The translations under genes and the position numbers were made by a program. This document shows, one piece after another, positions 37,155-49,251 of a stretch of DNA of 64,000 bases; the stretch's first letter is position 1, and every line of letters begins with the position of its first letter. This DNA comes from Mesodorylaimus sp. YZB2_4 (Eukaryota; Nematoda; Enoplea; Dorylaimida; Dorylaimidae). Location: the NCBI GenBank assembly GCA_030248295.1, contig JASANH010001518.1, positions 248,001-312,000 on the forward strand. Direction: 5' to 3'. The notes beneath the pieces are model-generated. The model had not been told where the DNA came from, did not search any database, and was given only the letters and a program-made list of their open reading frames with translations.

Positions 37155-39169
37155 TCAAGTGTTCTTTTTTGCTTTGTCCTTGTCTCGAATTTCGGTCGCC
37201 TTACGACGCAATTCGTGCAATTCATTTGCCTGTGAATGTCCAATGGTAGCCACATACAAGACCGCCGTGGTCATGACTTACTTGGCGCTTCAAAAAATCG
37301 ATGGCTTCGCAAAGTGCGCGCGACTTTTGATCGCCAATCGCCATATGTCTTTCGAAATTCAACTAAAACATGACATATTTCGAACTGCCTTGGTCAAAGT
37401 GAGTCCATTCGCTCGACTAACCTCAGTTTCGTTCAGCATGCAACCATACGAAAAGCGTTCATCGCGTAGTTGTTTGCGAGCCGAATTTAGCGAGTCCTCT
37501 GCCTCCAACAATTTCCTGTTCAGTTCTCGATGCTGAAGGTCAAAAGGTTGTTTCGTAAAAAAGATAAAATGGGTCTGATCGCACAGCTTACCTCGTTTAT
37601 ACGAGAATCGTAACTTCGTTCCACCTCTCTCTGACGACTGGAACATTCGCACATCTTGGCTACTTTTTCCTCCTGGCACTCCTTGATCCGCTGTATGAGG
37701 GCTTCGTACTAAAAGGGGCCTCTGAAAGTGACAGGATACCTCCACCACGGACAGGGCACACTCACGTATTCGTGCTCTTTAGTTTCTCCTTTGGAGACGA
37801 CTTCCAAGCGCATTTGAATCTCATCTCGCTTCTGCTCTGTGACGCTGATTTCGTTCGCCAAAGTATCGGCCTAAACAGATTGGTTCACACAACAATTAGT
37901 AAAAGGAATAGAGCGGCACCTCATCAGCATGGTGTTCCTCGATGTTTGCCATTTGTTCGCGCAAACTCGCCACGTAGACACCTGCCTCGGCCAACTCCTT
38001 TTTAACCTCCTCTGAAAACCATGTCACATCAAAAAATGCAAAAAATGAGTCAACGGAACTATGCTCCTGCTCACCGTGCTCCTTGGTAGCCTCGTTCAAA
38101 TCTTCTTTCAAGGCGTTCAGACGATTGTGATCTTCGCTGTTCGATTTCTCAATTTCACAAATAATTGAACGCATGGAATTGATCTACAGACAAATCAGAC
38201 CGCGCCGTCAGATCGGAAAATAAAGTGGCAATAACTTACGTCGTCGTTCAGTTCTTTGATCTCGGCCGCGTGACGACTCTCGGCCGCCTTCTTCAACGCT
38301 GCGAATTCCCGCACTATAAGTTTACCCGTAGAAATTGTTACCGAATAAAAAAGGGAAAAGTGACTCACTCTTGGCGGATTCATTTTCTAAAATTTCATTA
38401 TAACGCTTCATCAAATCGCGAGACACGTCGTCGTTTTGCGAAACCATATTTTCTGAATCTTTCAAGGTGGCCGAAATGATGATATTGTCATCCCGAACTA
38501 AAACAGGTGTTTTTTCTCCAGTGGCGGGCTCTGTTGATTTTTACCAACAAAACTTAAATTTTGGTTAAGCAACGACGAAAATATTGTCAAGCACAAAGAC
38601 AATTTTAAACGTTCAAAATACCGTAAAATCAAAAGAACGGGCTTACTGGCGTCAATCATTTTCTCCAAGTCCGCGAAAACACAAGTGAACTCATCGGTAA
38701 GATTATCGATTTCTGCGAATCTGACCCAAATAAGCATTAAGCCACAAACACAAAGGACTCTTGAACTAATATTTTAGACGGCTAACTTACTGTTCCAAGA
38801 GCGCAGTATGCAAGGACTCCCTTTCGATGGCTTTATCCACTTCTTCGATGGCACTGACCAACTCATTGCGTTCTTCTCGTTCGATTTCTAGTAGCTTGGT
38901 CAACTCGGCCAATTCGCGATCCACGGCTTGCAACTCAGATGCCAAGGATTCTTCGTCAACCTAAACTAGACCAGAAGTCAACATTTGTCAGCCAATACTT
39001 ACTAACTTACATCTCCATCGTCGTTTTGACCTCCCCTATTTCCGCGTTGATTTTGTCGTTGGGCGTTGGGAAAATATTCGCCGACTCGCCGATCCGATTC
39101 CTCTTCGTTTTCCAACATGGAAAATCCGTCGGACTCATCCCCCTCTCCAAAATTTGACATAAAATCCAT
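37155..39169 (-). CDS. Unassigned coiled-coil protein, 12 exons
   Basis: Exons 39169-39011, 38960-38791, 38720-38647, 38497-38369, 38313-38240, 38183-38075, 38011-37920, 37870-37766, 37708-37592, 37532-37422, 37362-37282 and 37229-37155 all join in phase to give 431 aa. The first ~55 residues are acidic and Asn/Gln/Arg-rich (MDFMSNFGEGDESDGFSM). The rest is almost continuous coiled coil (ELQAVDRELAELTKLLEIE, NEATKEHGEEVKKELAEAG, ADTLANEISVTEQKRDEI), ending in a basic tail (RDKDKAKKNT). One donor (after 37920) is the atypical GTGCCG. No signal peptide or TM is seen. Kinetochore, centrosome or ciliary function is possible but I do not recognise the family. The gene is convergent with EME1, 212 bp stop to stop, and sits just downstream of SEC63. 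Confidence 0.8.
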
Positions 39170-39496
39170 CTTAAAAACGTTTTGGTTTTCCCGTAAATTG
39201 GACCGTCTGTCCCTACCTAAAAACGAAACAAAACAAAATAGCGCGAAAGGACTGGTCACCAAACTTTCAAGCGCTCATGTCATTTGGCGCCAAATTTGAA
39301 GTTTAGAATCAATTGCAGCCCAACGCCTTTAACAATAGAGAAGTGACTCGTCAGACCAGACTTTTCATTTATTAGCTCCTAAATACAAAAACAAGACTAA
39401 CAAATGGAAATGTCAGCACAGCAAAGTTGACCCAGGAAGCAAACACCATAAAGTTACAACCCACTAAAAAAAATTTATAAGACCAGTTTGGCTCGT

Positions 39497-42400
39497 CTAG
39501 GCGGAATTCTCATCCTCATTTTCTTCTTCCTCTTCCGTGTACTCGGATGCGTGTTCGCTCTGCTCAGATTTCTCCTCTTCCTCGTCCTCCTCAGGGAAGT
39601 TCCACTGCGGATGCGTGGTGATTTCCTTGGCCTCGTGTACTTGAATCTGAAAAAAGAGGCTGCTCTTGGCTCCGTCACTTAGTCCAGACAGATGCATGAC
39701 GTACTTTTATATCCTTATTTTGGTCCAAATCCAGATAGGAATCGGACCGCAGGCACACCTGGTACGTGTAAGTTCCCTTCTTCGGAGCTGCGAACTTCAG
39801 TTGCACCTGAAACACAGTCGCCAATCAGTGCTGACCCCCAGCACGTGACAACTGCCTACATCTTCTTCCTTCACAAGTGTCGTCACGCTGACTGGTGGGC
39901 ATATCAGCATTCGATTTTTCCGATCGCAAAGATACACCCACCACCATTCGTACTTGTCCTGAAGAAACAGAAGTTCAAGCAGATGGCAACAAAACACGAA
40001 CTGTTGCCTTACCTCGGGGAAAAAGGGGCAATGCACCAAATGCGTGATCTTCGACTTCGTCTCCAAAATCTTATCCTTTGGTCCCATGTCGTCTACCAGA
40101 AAATCATCCTCCTCTTCGTCAGCTTCCTGCTGGTTCAAGTGCTCCTGAAAAGAATCGGAATCGATCATATGGACTTGGGAAATATCATGAGGTTGCACGA
40201 CTTCACAAACCGAGCGCACCAACAGTCCCCTCACCCGACCCACTTACGTCCAACGGAGCCTCCTCGTCATCGTCGCTGAATTCACTAGCACTGTCGTCAT
40301 TGCCTTTATCCTCAGACGGTTCCTTCCGCTTCTTCTTTTTAGGACTAGCCTGTAGGTATCAGATACGGAATCAGTGCCAGCGCTAGTAGAGGACCGTTTG
40401 AAAATACCTGCTTCTCATCCGTTTCTGCCGTTTTGGGTGCAGCCTCTGTAGTGGTCTTGCTAGCCGCAGGAGCAGTTTGTTTCTGCGTGGCAGCGGGTGG
40501 GTGCTTTTTTTTCTTGGCGCCTCCTTTCTTGCCTTTCTTTTGCTTTTCCCAGACGGGCTTCTTCTTTTGGTTGGTAGCTGCAGCAGCCTGCTCGCCTTCG
40601 TCTTGTTCCACATGCTCGCCATCGGACCCCTGCAAGACGGCGAATGATAGCGGGAAGGTCCATCGATCATCAACGACCGTTGCTCACCTCTCCAGCGTTA
40701 CCATTCTCAACGGGGGTGCCATCATCGTCATTCGGAATAGCATTACTTGTTGCTATCGAATTCGCTACGGTCGACTTGCCATTAACACCATCCATCAAAG
40801 GAGTCCGCTTTAGTGATACGATAACAGTGACTACGGAACCAGCTGTAACCGTTTGTTTGTCCTCCTCGTCTTGAACTGCAATGAAAAACAAAACGTTAGC
40901 CAAGTCGCCAAGAACATCCCATGAAATAGGGCATCCATATCACGACCGCTCACAGCCTACGCAAACATGTCTCTAAGAATCAGCTGAAAAATAAAATGGC
41001 CATTTACTTACCTTCAACACGAATATTCATTTCTATCCGAGGCATCATGCTCAGCACATTCATCACGTCTTGGTATTCGCGTTTTGAAAATGCTCGCAGC
41101 AAAGATAGCCGATCCTGCTCCGGCATATCCGCCAAATCCGCGCAAGTTTTTATGTATCTCTAGAATTAGAAATCCACAACGATCACCGTATGCTACACGT
41201 ACGTTGACAGTACTTCCACGTACCTTCTTGTTGATGCAATGGCGTAAGACATCGTCAGTGAAATGTGGCAGCTGTAGAAGAGGGCTCTTGTTCTCCCAGC
41301 ACGCCTGCACGATCATAGGCGAAAGTTTAAATACGTTATCCAACGTTTCCAACGACGGCAGTCTAGGAACTAAAGTCAAGGACGCGTGTACCTTTAAACT
41401 CCAGGCTTATGAGAAATGACTTACCTCGCCCAGTTTGAAACATGAACACCAGCTGATTATACACTTGGATCATTTCCTGAATCAGAAGAGGGCTCTTTCG
41501 GAGCACATACTGGCGATCTAAAAGCAATATTTGTTGCTTCTCACTCCAGGAGACAATGTGTAAAATTCTCACCGTTTTCGAGGGTGTTTGGTGGCAACTG
41601 TAACCGCGACAAATGCGCGTACAGGAGTGCTCTAGCTTTCACGCTATACTCCATTCCCAAATAGTAAGGTTTCTCTTTGCGGGCGTGGGTGAACGTGGTC
41701 GGCAATTGTTTCATTAGCTGCAAAGCGAGCGGGCGGTCAGACAGGCAATACGAGACGTGGGAGACTACCTCATCATACTTTTGGAACTTCCTCATTGTCG
41801 CTTGGTCGCTCCACGATTTCCTTGTTGTATTGTCTCCAAAATTCGAACGAACCGCCCAAGATAACCAACAAACCTAAACAACGAGTATTATAAAGACAAA
41901 TGACCTTCGTTTAGGCCCTTACGTTTCGTATTGATGAAAGACGTCCTGTGGATCAACTGTAAAAAGGAACGCGTTGTGTCGATCAATACTTGATCTGCAC
42001 TATATTTGATTGATCGATACCACCAGATCCCCTGTGAAGAAATCGAAACATTTCATAAGGGCCAAGATGAAGGTCAGCTATGAACATACCACAACTGTTG
42101 GTAAGAGAACCATAAATACCAATCCATAGGCGGCCAACACCAGAAAGCCGTATTCCTTGCTAACTAACCACGATGGAAGTGCAATACCGAATCGCAATGC
42201 ACCTGGGCCATCCGGATTTCCATACTGCTCCCAATTCTTCCTAGCTTCTTCGTCCGTCAACCTAAAACCTATGCGTTTTCTATGCATTACCTTTCAAATT
42301 GAACTGCACTTACGCTTGATGTGCTTTGGTAATAGCCACGAACAACTTCGGGTCACCTCCTCTGTCCGGATGGTGTTTCAAACTGAGTTTGCGATATTGT

Positions 42401-43270
42401 TTCTTGATCTCTTCAGTCGAAGCTCCCTGAAAACGAATATCCTCACAAAATATTTCGACAATGTCAGAGAAATCATACATACTCTATCCAATTCCAAAAT
42501 AGCGTAGGGATCATATTCGTGGACTTCGAATTCTGCATGAGCCGCTTTGTACGCTAAAGCTGCGAAGCCGATCCAGCCGATCGTCAGGATGATTATGCTA
42601 AAATGCGACAACAGATTTTGAATAAATACTGTATATGATACGAAAAGCACATAAAGATAGCATCCTCAGATAATCATGAATAGGAACTCCCATGCCAAGA
42701 TACTTAGGTGCGGCCACCCCCATCCCAGGCTGCCAGTAATCGCTGCTCTCCTGCCTTCAGGCTGGTTTGCTGTTTCAGCCATTGGGAAACTACGTAATTA
42801 CGTTCACGAAACCATCAGTCCTTCATTCTCCCATCGCACGGGCTCCAAAGACATAGTTATATCCTTGGAAAGACCCTACATCGAATGCGTTAAGCCGTAG
42901 TGTGATGCCCGAGCGGTCATCGATCAGTCTAAGACACAAGCGGAGAACTCTCACGACAACACGACCTCTTACGTTACAGCGTGCTGGAGCCTCTTCCTCG
43001 GTTCTTTCTGCCTTTTCAAGTCTTCTTTACGATCGCAAGGTTTACAGCGGCATCGTTTATCGTTACCGGACTCTAGAACAAATATGTGCAGAATAAGGCT
43101 GTGTTATCACTTTGACTACCCAGGTAAAATATCAATAAAATATCACCTTCTTGCTTCCGTCGCGGCCAAAAATAATAAGTAGCAGGGATCAGAACAAGAG
43201 CATAGAAAGACACAATAAAATAATAAAAAGTGCTCCCACGTTCATCGTACTCGAACTGTTGACCGGCCAT
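39497..43270 (-). CDS. SEC63: SEC63 translocon J-protein
   Basis: Eighteen exons in phase: 43270-43147, 43072-42973, 42597-42483, 42426-42314, 42261-42090, 42031-41923, 41873-41779, 41717-41573, 41517-41425, 41369-41224, 41159-41012, 40875-40688, 40629-40408, 40349-40248, 40144-40013, 39958-39860, 39806-39705 and 39646-39497; 784 aa (human about 760). It starts [18 protein letters not shown] like human SEC63. It has TM1, a short Cys/Lys-rich linker (CRCKPC), TM2, a luminal J domain with intact HPD (KHHPDRGGD), TM3 ([18 protein letters not shown]), then cytosolic Brl/Sec63 helices, an acidic/Lys-rich insert and the FN3-like end ([33 protein letters not shown]), with a Glu-rich tail. It recruits BiP to the SEC61 channel in the ER. 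Divergent from RPS26. Confidence 0.97.
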
Positions 43271-43731
43271 TTCAGTCCAATAAATATCAAATCGCCTCGT
43301 TGGCAATAAACCGAACCCGACCGCCCAACAAATGATTCCCGCACGACCGACATCGCTCCTTTGCAGTCGTCATTAGTCTGTGCGGGCCTCGAAAAGGTGA
43401 GATTCAGTGCGATAAATTGAAGTCCAGTTCTACAAAATAAAAAAAAATTCTTTGCGCAAACGTATAAGCTTATTTCGTTTCCGACTACAATTTTGTGCTT
43501 AGTCAGACTAAGGGCAGACATTGATTAAAAGGTGAACTGTTGAATCTGAATCTTTTTGTTACTAAACTGCTTACCTCATTTTGATGAGTGTGATTATGTG
43601 TGGCATGCCCACCAAAAAATGTGTTCTTCGAAAATTCCGTGTTCCGACTTTGCATGTCATAAACGCTAAAAGGAAAAAATATATTGTTCCCCGATTAAAA
43701 ATTATCAAATTTAAATTTAGCACATCGAAAA
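43271..43731. promoter_or_regulatory. Shared SEC63/RPS26 intergenic promoter region
   Basis: The ATG codons of SEC63 (-) and RPS26 (+) are 461 bp apart and divergent, so both promoters and 5' UTRs must fit here or overlap. AT-rich tracts occur, but I cannot assign a specific motif. Confidence 0.5.
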
Positions 43732-44624
<893 letters not shown>

Positions 44625-44812
44625 TAGTTACGAGGAGTGATAAAGGGGACGCCTTGAATATCGATAACTCGTTGGGCGATTTGAATTGTGTGTTGGATGG
44701 AGTTTGTTTCTTTGTTGATCATTTGAGATAAATTGAACGGTTCCTATTTGACTTTATTTCGGCACATCTGAGCGTGAGCTACATCTAATCGACAAAGGTA
44801 AGTCGTTTCATT

Positions 44813-47800
44813 TTAGATCCGTACGGACAAATCGGAATCGAGTTGCAGCTTTTTCGCAGCTGCTAACGCTGTCCTCGACAGGTAGATGTTGTGCGGCGAT
44901 GACTGAATGGTCAGATCTGCAGCCGAGCCTAAAGAGTCCTTGTCGTCGTCTGTCCCTTTGGCCAGCGAACTCCTCTCATCGGCTTCGAGTCTTTTCAATT
45001 CTTTATTATGCGCTTTGTTAGGCACAGTTGGAATGGAGAATCGGCGGTTGGTCTGCTTGCTGCTCGTCTTCTTCCCTCCTTTTCGTTTGCTGATGTGCGG
45101 GTTCTCCATGTACAGGTTGGTCAGCTTGTACATTCGGAGTTGCGTGTACACCCGTTTCAACTCCGCCTGAAACAGTCACCTGCTGGGCATGGTCGGGACT
45201 GGCTGTGCAAGACTTACCCGAATGTCTTCCGGATTCATCTCGGCTATAGGCACTTCAGCAAAGTCCACCGTCCCGTTCACCAGATTGTCCCTGAGCTTGG
45301 CCAGCGAAGGATGGGGTTTGTTCGGGCCACTGCTCACGATGGAATGTGCTCTCGCGCTCGGATCCAGGCTTGCATAGTAGAACTGGAAAGAGGGTGTGTG
45401 TAGGTGGGCAGGGCGAGTCAGTGGCCTTACCTTCGTCGCCATGATCAGCGCTATGACCAACGTAACGGTTAGATGGACTTGTATGAAACTGAGCAACAGC
45501 AAAGCATCGGGGCTGGATTTCAGCCATATGTTCTTCCTACAACGGGAAGGCTTAGGGAGAGTGAGGGGGAGGAGAGGGGTGAGAGCACACCTAATCACGA
45601 TCATGACCAGCGATACGACCATCTCCGCGAAGACTGCAACCGCGAACTGTCGCCTTTCGTTCCAAGTTGTGTTTCTGGCCTTGTAGCTCAAGTAAGCTCC
45701 GTAGGTGAGGAATGCAAATTCAACTGTAAGAAAACACGCTTTTGTATATTCACATGATGCGCGAGAAGGAGGGCTGCCCCCATGCGTGCCAGCGTGACGG
45801 AGTGGAGGTGTCACCGCAGTGGCAGGGGGTGACGGCCTGGCACATCCCGTGGTCGTAGGCCGGACAACTTACTAGCATGCCATACGATATTCCAATGAAA
45901 GAATGTGCACACGACGTATGGATTGCCCGATATGGTCTGACCGTGGCTGAGCAAGGCCATGGAAGGCGTTCCCGCGCCGTCCGAACTCACTTGCGTGGAC
46001 TGAGTGGCTTGCACCGCTGTCACTGTCCACGCCACCAAACCGATTACCGTGAAGGCCACTATACACAACAAGTACTTCAATAGGTCTTTCTCCTTGATGT
46101 AAACGTGATGAGCTTTGCGAACGCGGTGTTCAAAAAGGTTCCTATAATGAAGAGGAAACAAGTCACATGGTGCGCCAGGGACTGCCTGCAGTCACGAGCA
46201 TGCGCAGGAAACAAGCTCTCAACCAGCCTAATACAATATAGGCTATTATTGAGCTCATTACACGCCAGTGTGAAAAGTCGACTAACATTGACTGACGCTA
46301 GACTAGCCCAGAACAGATAACACGTTGACCTTTCTTCGTACACGCGGGGCGCCACGGAGTGAAAGAGGCTCTAAGAACTCTGAACCATTCTACACTAGCA
46401 AATGCGCTGTAGGTCCGAGTACGCAGGTTATACCTGTGAATTTTTAGCACCACGGAGCCGTAGAATAGCGCGAAACCGAGCTCTCGACACCAAAGGATCA
46501 ATCCACAAGTCGACGTCTGCGGCTGCAGGAATTCCAGAATGACCTAAAATCAGAACTGAGGGTAAAATCCTTCTCCTTGCGCCTGAGGAATGACATCGAC
46601 CACGGGGATCTTTCTTTTGTGTTTTGTATGTGAAAGAAAGGAAGTAGGAAAAGGGCATCTCCGGTGGTCTCGTAGGCTTACGTCAGGCCAGGAGAGGATA
46701 TACTGTATTTGGAGCATGCGAATAATGGGGCACTTATGTTTTTGTGGACGTCAGCGGAGGACTTTCGTGCATACGATCACGCTAGCCATTAAAGGAGCAT
46801 TTGAATAGTTGTTGCTGAAAGTCGTTTTCTTGGTCAAATGGCCGCAGGGTTTGGGCTGGCGAGAGCGGTTCGTGACAGCCCCTGGAAGCGACTGATGGCT
46901 TGTTCCGATTAATTTGACCTAGCCCACGTCCATGTTACTATTTTATGCGTGCTCAGAAGCGTGAGTGAATCGAGAAGCTGAAAATCGTTTCGTCTCAGGC
47001 TCGGCTAAGTCCTCGCTCGAGCGAAGACCGAACGAGGTGAAGCCTCGCGCAGTGTCATTCCGATTTATCCAAGTGCGACTAGCAGCCACCACTTTTCTCA
47101 TCCATTCGTCAGTTCGCTCACTGCTCGTCTCGCCGCCTTCAATAAAACGCTGTCTTCGCGACAATTTCGTTAGCGGCCTGAGCACGCAATTGGAGGAAAA
47201 ATTGATCGAAAACATGTTCCGCCTCGCTCTCCAACTCCGAGTCGCAGTGCCCGCCAGGCCCGACAGCTTCGATCGGGCGCCCGGCAACCCTCGAACCAGC
47301 ACCCAGCCTCAATCCCTTATATGCATGGAAAATAATTTTAGCAAAAATACTTACAATGCTGTACAAAAGAATAGCACCGAGAAGGAAGAGTTCCATCAAC
47401 GCCCAGCCACGAGCGCCCCAGTCCTTAAACCAGAAACACTTTGCTGCCGCCCCCAGCCTCCAGCAAAAGATTGGCAAGCCTGGCTTACTTGAACTTTTCT
47501 TTGCGTCATTACGACAAAAATCAAAGCGAATGCCGCCATGGCGCATATAACGTTTACGGCCAATAGAACCTTCCTCAGAGTGTAATCGCCCTCGAAATGC
47601 GATACGCATTGACCGGGGTAGGGCGAAAAGTGCAATCGCTCGTGCTCGATTAGCATCCCGTCGATACACGTATCGTACTTGTGCCACTTAGAATTGTTCT
47701 TGTGATGTTCCGGCAGCCACGCAAAAGATGGCAACACTGACAATGAGCTGGACACGTTCTTCGGCTGGCAGCAGCACTTGTAGTGACCGAGCTCGAAACC

Positions 47801-49251
47801 ACCACCGGGCAGGAAAACACACTGCAAAGGTCAGATGTGCTGCAACGACCAAGACTGACTGCCGCTATTGCTTACCGTCGAGTTCAGGCAGCCGTGCATT
47901 CCGCGTAGTTTCGGATGGGGACTGTCGTCGCATTGATTCAGATCGACACTGTGCAGTGGCAACGTGACATAAAATACAGGCGCCGATGAATCGGCTCTGA
48001 AAGCAATAAAAGTCACTTTGACATGTCTGACCTTTCCGCCCGACTCTTCAGCAGCACTCAAGTGAAACCTGCCTAAATTCTTATTACGAGTATGGCAGTC
48101 TAATCGAATCCACTCTCATCTGGACCAACCCGTCAAACGTGTCGAGTGCAGTGTTCACACAGGACTTCCTATTCGATACAAGGCTCTGTGCATTGCCAGT
48201 TGGTTTCAGAAGAGTCATCAGGGTCGTGCTTGTGGTGTCTGCTCAGTGATGGTCCCTGGGCGAGTCGCCGTTGTTACCTTGATTACCTTGATCAGTGATT
48301 ACTTTATGCAGTGCCCGCAGGGAGCTGACCGAGCTAGGTCCCACCCTGGTTTATTGCTGCTGGACTTTTCAAGGCTGATTGCCGAGCGAATTAAGTTTGT
48401 GACCGGTCCCTTGCTTATCGGTTAGCGCATTGCAAATTAGATGAGCATGCAAACTGGCAGTCTATTACGGAGGGGGCTTACTTGGTCATTTGATGGGCTA
48501 AGAATCCCAGCATAATTCTCCATTCTTTGTACTTGGAGAGGGAGCTGCTATCGACGTCGCAGTACTTCTCGATGACGGGTATGGGTCGCTTGCGGCCGGC
48601 GAAGAACGCTTCGTCGGGCGATGTGGTCTCCTTGCGTTGACTTGTACTCTTGGTCGAGTACTCGATCAACTTCTCCTGAATCAGTCTGAGCGTTTTATAT
48701 CTCAGTTCCCAGCCGACCAATGTGGTCGTGTTAACATCGATGGCGTCGTCACTTCTGGCCAGCCGTTTTTCGCCGGTTGCCGTCCTGTAGGCGGCGTGTA
48801 CGATAAGAACATTCTCGTCTCGACCGGCTTTCAAACTTTGCGATAAAGCAGAAACGGGCACGACGTAAGCCGCTTCCGATAGCACCCGGTTGACACGAAT
48901 AAAGCCGCGTAACAGAGTCCTTATAGAGTCGTCGGTGTCGGGCGGGGTCATTGACAAGAGTTCGGCCAAGGCCAGGGCGCTGGAAACGGCTGCCGCATGC
49001 TGCGTGACGAGCAATGAGCGAAGTAAGGTGGCGTCCAGCATATCGAACTTCAGCTGGGAGAAATCAGAATTGATAATATTCAAGTCTTGGCAGACCACGT
49101 TGCTCTCATAAATGTCAAGCTGATTTAGCTCGGCTCGCAGTGAGTCCAGGCCGTTATCTCGGGTTCGCAAGGTGGCGCCGGGCAACGTCCACAAGAGCAT
49201 TTTCATCAAAGCCGATAGAATCATCATGGTTGATAAACGCGCCGCCGTCAT
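44813..49251 (-). CDS. GPR158/GPR179-like class C orphan receptor
   Basis: Ten exons in phase: 49251-48482, 47996-47876, 47821-47489, 47423-47355, 46543-46434, 46141-45873, 45723-45591, 45536-45431, 45382-45218 and 45166-44813; about 809 aa. ATG 49251 begins a signal peptide (MTAARLSTMMILSALMKMLL). The ~375-residue ectodomain ends in a Cys-rich segment (GHYKCCCQPKN). Seven TM helices follow, matching GPR158 in order: LLAVNVICAMAAFALIFVV, LMELFLLGAILLYS, CRELGFALFYGSVVLKIHR, LLKYLLCIVAFTVIGLVAW, EFAFLTYGAYLSYKARN, FAVAVFAEMVVSLVMIVI, VHLTVTLVIALIMATK. The tail starts MNPEDIRAELKRVYTQL as in GPR158 (PEDIR.ELK.LY.QL) but is only about 170 aa, far shorter than vertebrate tails. The human proteins scaffold RGS7/Gbeta5 and GPR158 senses glycine; ligand here is unknown. 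Confidence 0.88.
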
